Source: Sacculina carcini (taxonomy: Eukaryota > Arthropoda > Thecostraca > Sacculinidae). From it: DNA of 64,000 bases. Positions 34,288-44,700 of the stretch are shown piece by piece (position 1 is the first letter of the stretch; each line of letters opens with the position of its first letter). The position numbers and the translations under genes were made by a program. The stretch spans positions 599,501 to 663,500 of the forward strand of contig OU696589.1 of assembly GCA_916048095.2 (NCBI GenBank), read 5' to 3'. Below the pieces are notes generated by a model, which was given only the letters and a program-made list of their open reading frames with translations, did not search any database and was not told the DNA's origin.

Positions 34288-37051
34288 GTGACAAAATATC
34301 ATACAGTTTTTGACTGTCACCTAAAGCCAATGCCTGGAGAAAAATTTGGCATCACACTGAAAGATGATGCAAAATCATTTTGCGTTACAGCTCCAAGAAA
34401 AGTACCGTTCAACTTGCGAGAAAATCTCAAAGCGGAATTAGACACTCTGGTTGAAAAAGGTATCATCGCATGTACGACAGAACCATCAAAGTGGTGCGCT
34501 CTTACTGAGGTAACTCCAAAGAAAAACTCAGATAAAATCCGTCTGTGCGTCGATTTATCTTTCCTCAACAAATATGTAGTGAGAGAACCATTCTCTTCTG
34601 AAACACTAGCAGAAGCGATCTCAAACATTCTGCAAAATCAGACGAGATTTTTTTCGACTTTTGACGCATTAAAAGGGTATCATCAATGTGAATTGGAGGA
34701 TACAAGTAAGAAATTTACCACGTTTCTCACGCCTTTTGGCAGATACAAGTTTTTGAGAGCACCGTACGGAATATCGTCAATATCCGATCACTACAACCGG
34801 CGCATGTACGAATGTTTTTCGACAATGATTAATTTCTGTCGAGTGGTTGATGATGTTCTAGTGTACGACGATGATCTCAACAAACACTATAGACACGTCG
34901 AATAATTCCTGCAATGCTGTCAAGATAATGGCGTTTCTCTTAACAAGGACAAGTTTGTCTTTGGTCGGCAGTCACTTAAATTTGCTGGCCGCGTGTTAAC
35001 CAGGACCGGGTACCATCTGGACTCTGATTTATGTCGCGCAATTGCAGAACTTCCAACACCACAACACATATCTGAATTACGATCGTTTTTCGGAATGGCC
35101 AATCAGATATCATCATTTTCAAATGTTGTTGCACAACTGCTGCAGCCAATGCGGTCACTATTGAGTGTCAAAAATGAATTTTTCTGGTCGGCAGAACACG
35201 ATCAAGCGTTTCAGAAATCGAAGAAATTTCTCTCATCAGAAGCAACCCTGTCATATTACGACCCTAAAAAGCCAACTAACCTGACAACAGACGCAAGTCG
35301 ATTGAACGGAATTGCTTTCGTGCTCACGCAACAACAATCAGATGGGACATGGAAGCCCGTTCAAGCGGGCTTAAGATTCCTCACTGACACCGAATCAAGA
35401 TATGCAGTCATTGAACTCGAGGCGCTGGCGATAGCATGGGGGTTACAGAAATGTCGTACATTTTTACTTGGTCGTGATACGTTTACAATTATTGTTGATC
35501 ACAAGCCTCTCGTTCCGATCTTCACCAGCAAACGTCTGGACGAGATTGAAAATTCCCGTTTACAGAGAATCCGAATGAAGACAATGGAATACAGTTGCAA
35601 GATCGTCTGGTGTAAAGAATCTGAAAACGTCACAGCAGATGCATCATCGAGATCGCCAATAGATTCGCAGAACATGAAGACGAACTGGCAGAAGCCAAAA
35701 ATGAAGTGTCAGTGTGCACACTTTGTACACAATCAGCGAAAGAGGAACATTTCAACTTGAGACTACAACGGTTGAAAGAAGAATCAGACTCAGGCCACGA
35801 GCTAAGAGTCCTGAACAAATATATACTGCAAGGATTTCCTTCTGCAAAAAGCGCATTAACTGAGGTGATCAAACCGTACTGGCCAAAACATGCCGAACTT
35901 TCTGTCGATGATGGCATGATTGTATGTGGTTGTCGCCTCGTCGTTCCACGGTCAATGAGACGGGAAACGCTGAAGCTTCTACACGAAGGTTATCAAGGTC
36001 AGGAAAGAGTGAAAGCGCGCGCTCGTTGCATCCTCTATTGGCCAGGTATGGACCGTGTGATCGAAAACATCACGAAGGAATGCCGGAATTGTCAGGAGAT
36101 GTTGCCAGCACAACAAAAAGAGACGCACATTGCGCATCAGAAAGCCACTCGCCCATTTGAAATCATATCAGCGGATCTAGCAAAGTATGGCGGGAAAAAC
36201 TTCTTAGTAGTATTTGATCACTACTCGTCATGGACAACCGTAGCCAATTTGGGCGCTGATACTACTGCTGAAAATGTTATACGCAGATGCCAGGATATAT
36301 TCTGCATCAACGGAGTGCGTGATATTTGGTATAGTGATGGTGGACCTCAGTTCAAATCTAATAAATTTCGCCAGTTTCTTTTGCGATGGGGGGTAGAACA
36401 GAGAACGTCTTCGCCAGGCTACCCACAATCAAACGGAAAAGCCGAGTCAGCAGTCAAAAGTGTGAAGAAGATAATTGACAAGTGCTGGGATCCACAAGCA
36501 AAGGCACCCAACAGTGAGTCATTCTCCAGAGCCTTGCTCCAGTACAGAAATACTCCTGGACCAAACGGATTGTCACCAGCTGAAATAATATATGGACGAC
36601 CGATCCAGGACACCATTCCGGCGCATCATCGTGCGTTCGACAAGAAGTGGCAGAAGATCAACCTGGATATCGACCGCAACCGGAATAACAAACTGCAACA
36701 AAGGCACAGAAGAGATATGATCAGGACGCCAAAGACTTGAACCCTCTGAGAATAGGAAATTGTGTTGTTGCTAGAGATCCTATCACGAAGCTGTGGTCAA
36801 AATATGGTGTCATATCTGGCATAGCCTCACACCGCAGATACCTCACCCGACTGAATAGCGGAAGTGTGTTATGTCGAAATAGAAGATTACTGAGAAAAAG
36901 ATTCGCTCACGCATCTCCCTTTCAGCACGACAATGAGAAGGAAGAAAATGTGGAACTGCCTTGGAATGACAAGAACCGCGCGATCACCGTCCAGTGGCTG
37001 AGCGTCCACTCAGAAGGTCGGGAAGAAGTCGTCGTCGGCCTGCGCGATTAA
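34288..37051 (+). pseudogene. Pol (RT, RNase H, integrase) of Gypsy element A
   Basis: RT (34288-35000): R-L-C-V-D-L-S-F-L-N, F-S-T-F-D-A-L-K-G-Y-H-Q, V-V-D-D-V-L-V-Y with catalytic Asp pair. RNase H (35270-35650): T-T-D-A-S, E-L-E-A-L-A-I, D-H-K-P-L. Integrase (35960-36740): zinc domain with H-E-G-Y where H-x-x-H is expected, C-R-N-C, then D-L-A, Y-S-D-G-G and N-G-K-A-E-S for D-D-E. C-terminal part 36737-37051. Lesions: TAA at 34903, frameshifts near 35655 and 36735. Inactive. Confidence 0.85.
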
Positions 37052-37080
37052 TAGAAGAAATTTAACTTTCGATGGGGAGG

Positions 37081-37581
37081 TGTTGGGAGTTAGCTCGCAA
37101 CATGCTGCGTAGGCCCCTGCGCAGACTGAGCGTTGACCTGTGAAGGTCATGCGTATGTTGAATGTGTGGTGATGTATGCGCGTGTGCTGACCTGTGCGTG
37201 TGCGTATGGTGTATAGACTGCGTGGATGTGAAATATGTGTATGAGTGATTGTTCGTTAAGTTAAGTTAAGTTAAATTTAAAGTTAAATTAAAGTTAAATT
37301 TAAAGTTAAATTAAAGTTAAATTAAAGTTAAGTTAAGTTAAGTTAAGTTAAGTTAAGTTAAGTTAAGTTAAGTTAAGTTAAGTTAAGTTAAGTTAAGTTA
37401 AGTTAAGTTAAGTTAAGTTAAGTTAAGTTAAGTTAAGTTAAGTTAAGTTATGTTAAGTTAAGTTAAGTTAAGTTAAGTTAAGTTAAGTTCGTTAAGTTAG
37501 TCTGTGTCTGGTCTTGTGAGTGAATACAAAGTGCACTTTGTGATCTTTTTCCGTTCGTCGTTCCTTCGTAACATCCAAGCA
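37081..37581 (+). repeat. 3' LTR of Gypsy element A, expanded
   Basis: 501 bp versus 271 bp for the 5' LTR. Outside the AAGTT expansion the two LTRs align throughout with several substitutions. Confidence 0.87.
37255..37490. repeat. AAGTT pentanucleotide array inside the 3' LTR
   Basis: A nearly pure (AAGTT)n tract of about 170 bp preceded by AAATTTAAAGTT variants. It is absent from the partner LTR, where only CAAGTTCGTTAAGTTAG is present. Confidence 0.95.
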
Positions 37582-38080
37582 ATAACCATGCATAATAAAG
37601 GTGTACATGCAAGAAAATGACCTGCAACTTGGTGCTCTAGACATTTTCAGGCTGCACCGGGCGTACTTCAGTATTGTATATTGGCTTGTGGGCTTGGTAT
37701 CATAGTGAAATTGTACAATTATCAGGTGCTGTAGTTTTGAGCATTATCATTGGTCTTGCACAATATAATAGCATTGATTTTATGCAATAATGCGGAGAAA
37801 GAAACAAGTGGATGAGGTAGAAGTCAAGCAAACTCTATTTCGCTTCCAGGGTGTAACATCTCATGAATCCGATCGGTCAAACTATTGTGATGCCCGAACG
37901 CAAGCTAAAACCCAATGCCCATTCTGTTTTTCTAAATAATTGTGTAATTTAGTTCTAGTATATTCGATTGATAGTGTTTATAATGTATGTGTATCATGTA
38001 TTATATATATAATACATATTTCAAATGTGTCATGCATAGTAAAGAGTCGAAAATGTAAAAGACGTGGGCAGCCGTCAGTT
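37582..38080. other. spacer between two LTR elements
   Basis: 500 bases without an ORF or known repeat, apart from GCAGCCGTCAGTT at its end, which is the left half of the palindromic site into which the CsRn1-like element inserted. Confidence 0.5.
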
Positions 38081-39027
38081 TGTAGGCGTCATTCGTTCCA
38101 TGTAAATATTAATGTGTTATATTCTTGTATTTAGGCGCACACTTATATTATATATATATACATGCTACGTTATTCGTTAAACTGTGGTATAAATTTGATG
38201 AAAAATGTTGTAGCACGTTATTCCAAACTACTGTATGCGCGAAACATGTGTAGTGTATTGAACCATGTCCTAGGGAACCACACATAATTAAAACATATTC
38301 TTGTTTTGTGTTTAAATGTTTTGTATGTATGCATAAGTGACGTTAGTATAGTTTTCGAATTGTGTACGTCCATGTTCGCTTTTTCATATGCATCAACGTG
38401 CATGTGTATTTGCTGTTCATATGTGTTGCCTATTTAGATATACTGTAATGTATTGTGCATGTGGATGTACGTGTTGCGCCCCGGTCCTCTATTCATTTAG
38501 TCGCGTGCTTTGCGCAAAAGCACAACCGTTTAGACCAATATCAGCTCGAGTTTATGTGGTTGTCGGACACACTTCCGGTGCGCTCCGACAACGGCATGAA
38601 TCATCGGGCTATATAAGGGGGCGCAGAATGCTGAGTGAAATCATTGTTCCTGCGCACTCGCCACTCTCTCCAGCAACACTGCAAGCACATCCCCAGCTGC
38701 TCCTCTGCAATACTCGCCTTGTGTTTAATGTTATTTCGCCGTGCTGTTTTGCCAGTCTACGCTTTACTTGCTAATACACTGGAAAAACCCAGCTGCTTTT
38801 TCTGCACTGTAACGTATCCATAGCATCTCTTCACGCCTTTTTAAAGGCGCACTCGTTTAGCGATTACACCTCATATGCGCCTTTATAAAGGCCAATTTTG
38901 TCAACGAATTCCGCAATTTTACGCCTTGCTAAAGGCGACTAATTAGTGAATTCTTGCGCAATCGCGGTGGCCGTGTGCAACACTCCGTGCAGCTGGTTTT
39001 TCACGACGGTTGCCATGGCTACCAACA
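38081..39027 (+). repeat. 5' LTR of CsRn1-like element
   Basis: 947 bp beginning TGTAGGCGTC and ending ACCAACA. It contains the promoter (TATA box 38610) and three short palindromes, CGCCTTTTTAAAGGCG (38834), GCCTTTATAAAGGC (38879) and CGCCTTGCTAAAGGCG (38922), in what should be the transcribed leader. Confidence 0.94.
38610..38617 (+). promoter_or_regulatory. TATA box of the LTR promoter
   Basis: TATATAAG in both LTRs (38610-38617, 43733-43740), followed by GC-rich GGGGGCGCAG about where transcription would start. Confidence 0.6.
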
Positions 39028-39938
39028 GTGATGACCCCGACGTGATGGACACTTTCGAGAGTGTCATGTCCCCTGACGCAACTGCGCAAACGGCTACTTC
39101 CGAAGTACGCCCTATGGCTACATTCCGCCTGCCACCATTTTCAGCCGAGGAACCAGAGATGTGGCTCATTCAGGTTGAGTCCGCATTCGATATCGCTGGG
39201 ATTCCATCTGACGAGACCCGCTTCAAGATGATTGTGGCAAATTTTCCCATCACAGTGGCAGCTCAAGTGAAGGATGTCATTCGCACATCAAGATACTTCG
39301 CTGCCTTGAGTACCGCCCTGCAGTCTCGTCTGGCACAATCGCGTACGTCTCGCCTGGAAGCTCTGCTTTCACGACAGCAGCTGGGTGACCAGCGACCATC
39401 GACGCTACTGCGCTCCATGCGCAACGAGCTGGCAGCGGCAGGCGACACGCCAGAAGACACCGGCTTGCTGCGCACGCTGTTTTTACAGCGATTACCCCAA
39501 GGGACACGAGCAGCACTCTCCCTTCTGCCAACATCTGCTCGTCTCGACGAGCTGGCCAACGCCGCCGATCGCTACCTGGAGGCTACACAAGCAGCCCAAG
39601 CAGTGGCAGCTATTTCTCCTACGGCACCATCATCCAACGACAACATGGCTGTCCTGCTCGCCAAAATTGAACAACTCGAGCTTTCACACAAACGCATTGA
39701 ATCGGAAATGGCAGCCCGCGACAAGGCGACAAGGCCAAATTACGAGCGTTTCCCGGCAAGACACAGGAGCAACTCACGAGACAGAATTCGGCGCCGTTCC
39801 CCATCACCGGATGCTCGCTCACGAGACAGCTCACCGGTACGCCGTAGCATGAACCAGCCACGTCTGTGTTTTTATCATGCCCGGTTCGGCTCATCAGCGC
39901 GTCGCTGCACGCCTCCTTGCTCGTGGCATTTAAACTAA
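39015..39938 (+). CDS. Gag of CsRn1-like element
   Basis: Start ATG at 39015 (TTGCCATGG, good context) lies in the last 13 bases of the LTR; an in-frame ATG at 38946 is less likely. About 307 residues: N-terminal R-L-P-P-F with P-E-M-W capsid signature, a helical capsid region, an Arg/Ser-rich stretch (about residues 250-285), then the knuckle C-F-Y-H ... C-T-P-P-C (CX2HX9CX3C). The frame is intact. It ends at TAA 39936, immediately after the T TTA AAC slippery site that would give Gag-Pol by -1 frameshifting. Confidence 0.88.
   Translation: MATNSDDPDVMDTFESVMSPDATAQTATSEVRPMATFRLPPFSAEEPEMWLIQVESAFDIAGIPSDETRFKMIVANFPITVAAQVKDVIRTSRYFAALSTALQSRLAQSRTSRLEALLSRQQLGDQRPSTLLRSMRNELAAAGDTPEDTGLLRTLFLQRLPQGTRAALSLLPTSARLDELANAADRYLEATQAAQAVAAISPTAPSSNDNMAVLLAKIEQLELSHKRIESEMAARDKATRPNYERFPARHRSNSRDRIRRRSPSPDARSRDSSPVRRSMNQPRLCFYHARFGSSARRCTPPCSWHLN
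39029..39045 (+). promoter_or_regulatory. primer-binding site (tRNA-Trp) inside gag
   Basis: TGATGACCCCGACGTGA begins one base after the LTR. It matches the complement of the tRNA-Trp 3' end (TGGTGACCCCGACGTGA) at 16 of 17 bases. It is also translated, as S-D-D-P-D-V in gag. Confidence 0.8.
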
Positions 39939-39974
39939 CAAGCCACCAACACATCGCGCAGTGCACTGGTGGCT
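39929..39974 (+). promoter_or_regulatory. -1 ribosomal frameshift signal (slippery site and stem)
   Basis: The heptamer T-TTA-AAC at 39929-39935 is in the gag frame and followed at once by the gag TAA. Five bases later AGCCACCA (39941-39948) can pair with TGGTGGCT (39967-39974), a perfect 8-bp stem. Pol is in the -1 frame from 39935 onward. The loop GTGC could pair with GCAC at 39986 as a weak pseudoknot. Confidence 0.8.
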
Positions 39975-42900
39975 CACGTACAAGCGCACCTCTTCTCTTC
40001 ATCAAAGACGAGACATCCGGCCGTCGGTTCCTGATTGATACAGGCGCACAAGTCAGTGTAGTGCCTAGAAACTTTGTACCGCGACGCACCAAGCTGCAGA
40101 CACCACGACCAGACCAACAACTTCAAGCTGCTAATGGCTCGAAAATTTCCGTCTTCGGTACGTACGAAGCCACAATGGTCTTTAATTATAGCACGTTCGT
40201 CTGGTGCGTGCTTGTAGCCGACGTCAGCATGCCCATACTCGGCACTGATTTTCTCGCCGCTAATGAACTGGTTGTCGACGTCTCCAAGAAGCTGCTGTTG
40301 CACAAAGGTCACGTGTGCGCCGACGTGTCAGCCTCACGTATCGCTTCACCAGGCATACGCTTTGTCAATGACAGCGATTCCAGCCCATACAAACGATTAC
40401 TGGCATCTTTCCCTGAGATCACTCAAGAGCGCGCAACTGCGGCAGTCAAGCAAAATGTGACGCACCACATCGTGACCAAGGGCCCACCGATCCACATTCA
40501 TCCTCGGCGTTTAGCCCCCGATAGAGCCAACATCGCCAGGCAAGAATTTGACAGAATGCTGCGCTTGGGTATCATTCAACCGTCCAAGAGTGCTTGGTCA
40601 TCGCCTCTCCACATGGTACCCAAGAAATTGCCCGGCCAATGAAGGCCGTGTGGCGACTACCGGGCACTCAACGCACAAACGCTTCCGGACCGATACCCAC
40701 TACCGTACCTGCGAGACTTTTCTGCAAAACTCAGTGGCTGCAACGTGTTCTCCACAGTGGACCTGGTTCGCGCATACCACCAGATCCCCGTTGAACCAGC
40801 AGACGTCGCAAAGACAGCCATCGCCACGCCGTTTGGTCTGTACGAGATGGTGCGAATGCCATTCGGCCTGCGCAACGCCGGTTCAACGTTCCAGCGTTTC
40901 ATCGACGAAGTTCTGCGCGGTGTTGACGGCTGCTTCGCATATCTCGATGACATTTTGGTAGCATCAACAAACGAAGACGAGCATCTAGGACACCTCCGCG
41001 CCTTGTTTCAGAAATTGCAGTCCTACGGCGTAGTGATCAACAGAGACAAGTGTGTATTTGGTCGCGACACGGTCGCTTTCCTCGGACATCGTGTCACACC
41101 CGGCGGAATTTTCCCACTCGACGACAAGGTGCGTGCAATCAGGGAATTCCCACAACCGACCAGTCAGTCTCAGCTTCGCCGGTTTCTGGGTATGGTGGCG
41201 TATTATCACCGTTTTATACCCAACGCAGCTGCCATACTACAACCCCTGCACGCTCTTCTGACACACCGCGCCAAACGGTCCAAAGCCCCGGTAGCATGGA
41301 CACAACAGAGCCTCGACAGCTTCAATGCAGCTAAAACAGCTCTAGCCGACCGTAGTATGCTTGCACATCAAATCCCCGGTGCTCCCTTGAGTATCCTGGT
41401 CGACGCGTCGGACACTGGTGCTGGCGGAGTACTGCAGCAACACACCAATGGTGAGTGGCAGCCTCTCAGCTACTTTTCAAAGACGCTGACGTCTACTGAA
41501 CGGCGATACAGCACATTCGGCAGAGAACTGCTCGGAGTGTACATGGCCATTCGCCACTTCCGCTATACGATCGAAGGGCGTGACGTGGTCGTGTTCACCG
41601 ATCACCGCCCTCTCGTGCATGCCCTGCCTTCAGGCTCAGAGAAATACTCGCCTCGCGAGTTGCGGCATTTGGATTTCATAAGCCAGTTTGTGTCGGAGAT
41701 GCGGCACCTACCCGGCAACAAAAATACAGTGGCGGATGCACTCTCGAGAACAACAGCTGTACTGACTGTTCCGTCGTGCCCAGTCGACGACTACGTCTCC
41801 CTAGCTGCGGCTCAACGGGAAGACGCTTCATTGGGAACGCTTCGCAACGCGACGTCATCGCTGAAGCTACGCGATGTCATGTTCGGCGAAGCAAACGTTT
41901 TGTGCGACGAGTCTACCGGTCGACCTCGCCCAGTGCTTCCGACAGCATTACGCCGGCCGTACACTTCTTCTCTGCACAATCTTTCACACCCAGGCATCGA
42001 TGCCACTGTGAAGCTTGTCTCGTCACGCTTCGTGTGGCCGGACATGAACCGCGACGTGCGCAAATGGACCCGAACATGCCTGCAGTGTCAACGAGCGAAA
42101 GTTACCCGTCACACGAAAAGCGCGGTGCAACCATTTCAGCCACCTGGAGAACGCTTCAGTCACGTGCACGTGGACATTGTCGGACCGCTGCCGCCGTCAC
42201 AAGGTCAGTTATACCTCCTCACATGTGTGGACAGATTTTCGCGCTGGCCGGAAGCCATTCCTTTGCCAGACATTCGCGCAGTAACAGTTGCACGCGCGTT
42301 TCTCCACCAGTGGGTCTCACGCTTTGGCGTGCCGACAACGATCACAACAGATCGCGGGGCACAATTCGAATCGTCTCTGTGGTCCGAACTCACTCGACTA
42401 CTTGGCTGTCAGCGCATACGCACCACCAGTTATCATCCAAGCAGCAACGGCATGGCTGAACGCTTCCATCGGCAGCTCAAAGCAAGTTTGCGCGCTGCTG
42501 AACACACATCATGAATGGACGTTTTGCCCATGGCATTACTGGGTATACGGTCGACGCACAAAATTGATGTCGGCGCCTGCTCGGCCGAACTGGTCCACGG
42601 AGCGTCCCTGCGACTTCCTGGCGAGTTGATCAGTGACTCAACGCAGACAGCCAGTGATCCCGCTTCGTTCGCTTCATCGCTGCGCAATCACATGCGCAAA
42701 CTCCGACCACGACTTCCACGAGCAGTCAACCAGCCATCGTTCGTTCCGGCAGCACTGAAGACGGCAACACATGTGTTTGTCCGTCGGGACAAGCACAGAT
42801 ACCCACTCGACTGTCCGTACGACGGGCCGTTTCCCGTCATTCATCGTACAGACAAACTCGTCACGATTCAGACAAACAGCGAGCACGCGGTCGTCTCCAT

Positions 42901-43210
42901 CGATCGCTGCAAACCGGCCTTTGTCGAAGACGTGCAGCAAAACTCGCCAGCTTCAACCCCTGCGACGCCAGATGATCGAGATGACGGTGACAACACAGAA
43001 CTGTTCGTGCCTCCAACAACCGTGCCACGGACACCGACATCTGCTGCAGACCCTATCAGGTCAGGTCATGAACACACAGCTACACACACCAACACACACA
43101 CGCATCCACAGTCCATTTTGCGTACTAGGAGCGGTCGTGCCGTGCGCCCACCCGTGCGTTATCGCAGTGTCTCGTTTCTCCTCGACACTTCTAGGGGGAG
43201 GGCCCTGTAG
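39935..43210 (+). pseudogene. Pol of CsRn1-like element (protease, RT, RNase H, integrase)
   Basis: Entered by -1 frameshift from gag. Protease F-L-I-D-T-G-A-Q-V-S (about 40028). RT with C-G-D-Y-R-A-L-N (40657), F-S-T-V-D-L, Y-L-D-D-I-L-V (40939). RNase H V-D-A-S-D, R-E-L-L-G-V-Y, T-D-H-R-P-L, A-D-A-L-S-R. Integrase with H-x-x-S-H-P-G ... C-L-Q-C, V-D-I-V-G, T-D-R-G-A, M-A-E-R-F, and a G-P-F-P-V module near the end. One frame throughout, interrupted only by TGA at 40640 and 42512, both where Trp is expected. The stop TAG at 43208 lies in the first bases of the 3' LTR. Confidence 0.9.
43190..43202 (+). promoter_or_regulatory. polypurine tract of CsRn1-like element
   Basis: AGGGGGAGGG immediately upstream of the 3' LTR (43206), the usual plus-strand primer position; it is also coding. 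Confidence 0.75.
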
Positions 43211-44150
43211 GCGTCATTCGTTCCATGTAAATATTAATGTGTTATATTCTTGTATTTAGGCGCACACTTATATTATATATATACATGCTACGTTATTCGT
43301 TAAACTGTGGTATAAATTTGATGAAAAATGTTGTAGCACGTTATTCCAAACTATTGTATGCGCGAAACATGTGTAGTGTATTGAACCATGTCCTAGGGAA
43401 CCACACATAATTAAAAAATATTCTTGTTTTGTGTTTAAATGTTTTGTATGTATGCATAAGTGACGTTAGTATAGTTTTCGAATTGTGTACGTCCATGTTC
43501 GCTTGTTCATATGCATCAACGTGCATGTGTATTTGCTGTTCATATGTGTTGCCTATTTAGATATACTGTAATGTATTGTGCATGTGGATGTACGTGTTGC
43601 GCCCCGGTCCTCTATTCATTTAGTCGCGTGCTTTGCGCAAAAGCACAACCGTTTAGACCAATATCAGCTCGAGTTTATGTGGTTGTCGGACACACTTCCG
43701 GCGCGCTCCGACAACGGCATGAATCATCGGGCTATATAAGGGGGCGCAGAATGCTGATTGAAATCATTGTTCCTGCGCACTCGCCACTCTCTCCAGCAAC
43801 ACTGCAAGCACATCCCCAGCTGCTCCTCTGCAATACTCGCCTTGTGTTTAATGTTATTTCGCCGTGCTGTTTTGCCAGTCTACGCTGTACTTGCTAATAC
43901 ACTGGAAAAACCCAGCTGCTTTTTCTGCACTGTAACGTATCCATAGCATCTCTTCACGCCTTTTTAAAGGCGCACTCGTTTAGCGATTACACCTCATATG
44001 CGCCTTTATAAAGGCCAATTTTGTCAACGAATTCCGCAATTTTACGCCTTGCTAAAGGCGACTAATTAGTGAATTCTTGCGCAATCGCGGTGACCGTGTG
44101 CAACACTCCGTGCAGCTGGTTTTTCACGACGGTTGCCATGGCTACCAACA
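43206..44150 (+). repeat. 3' LTR of CsRn1-like element
   Basis: 945 bp, colinear with the 5' LTR, including the 13 bases that hold the gag start codon. Confidence 0.94.
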
Positions 44151-44154
44151 AGTT

Positions 44155-44700
44155 GACTGTACAAATTCTTCTCGGAAGTTGTACTTTTTTGTGATCTTAA
44201 TATGAATCCAATTATAACAAATTGCTTACCATTACAAATATATTAAACTGATGTGATAAATGGTGTTTGTTAAATTGCCATACAAATTCTCTAACAATGT
44301 ACATTGGGATCAACGTTCCCATTTTTTCATGAGACGGTAAACTGTACTATTGAATATAAATTTACGCCCTTTAAAATTGTATAGATTATAATGATTTTAG
44401 CACCATTAGATTTAGCGTTGTCCAAATTATTCAAATATATGTACTGATGAATAGTTTCGGGGAAAAATTGGCAAACAATTTATCCCAAATGACAGCCGTC
44501 AATTGACTGATCTGGTCCTTCCACGTAGTTTTGTTTCTATAGAAAAAACTTTTGATGCTAGACAATAATTTTTTAACAATATGTATATTTTACCAAAAAT
44601 ATACAAGTCAAGAAAATACAAGTATGTAACTTCAACCAGTGAAAAGTTATTTGAGACTGAAATTTGAATAGCCGTCAATTGACGGCTCCGGTCCTTCTAG
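44155..44700. repeat. sequence with palindromic GCCGTCAATTGACGGC sites
   Basis: AGCCGTCAATTGAC at 44491 and a full palindrome at 44671, each followed by CYGGTCCTTC. With the CsRn1-like element removed, GCAGCCGTC + AGTTGACTGT forms a third site. They resemble the ends at 32060 and 32606, so this may be a diverged copy of the same non-autonomous element. No ORF. Confidence 0.45.

Larger units (their letters stand above)
32696..37581 (+). mobile_element. Ty3/Gypsy LTR retrotransposon A, decayed
   Basis: Two LTRs (32696-32966 and 37081-37581) beginning TGTTGGGAGTTAGCTCGC and ending CA enclose gag and pol. The primer site TGGCGCAG directly follows the 5' LTR and fits the 3' end of tRNA-Ser; a purine tract GATGGGGAGG precedes the 3' LTR. 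Flanks ATACC (left) and ATAACC (right) look like an imperfect target duplication. Coding lesions and LTR differences show an older insertion. It lies 500 bp upstream of the younger CsRn1-like element. Confidence 0.88.
38081..44150 (+). mobile_element. CsRn1-like Ty3/Gypsy LTR retrotransposon, young
   Basis: Complete element of 6070 bp with LTRs at 38081-39027 and 43206-44150 (TG...CA) and a 4-bp target duplication AGTT (38077-38080, 44151-44154). I count seven substitutions and one 2-bp indel between the LTRs, so insertion is recent. The CX2HX9CX3C gag motif and a primer site complementary to tRNA-Trp are features I associate with the CsRn1 clade. Pol is complete except for two in-frame TGA codons. 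It is inserted in the long intron of the PKD-domain gene, sense orientation. Confidence 0.93.

Noticed and set aside
38946-39014. Upstream gag start at 38946
   Set aside because: It would place 23 codons of gag in the LTR; the ATG at 39015 has better start context and directly precedes the capsid-like sequence.
40640-42514. TGA read as Trp in this organism
   Set aside because: Only two codons support it, and other element genes here have TGA where Arg or Cys is expected and use TGA as an ordinary stop; simple mutation is the better explanation.
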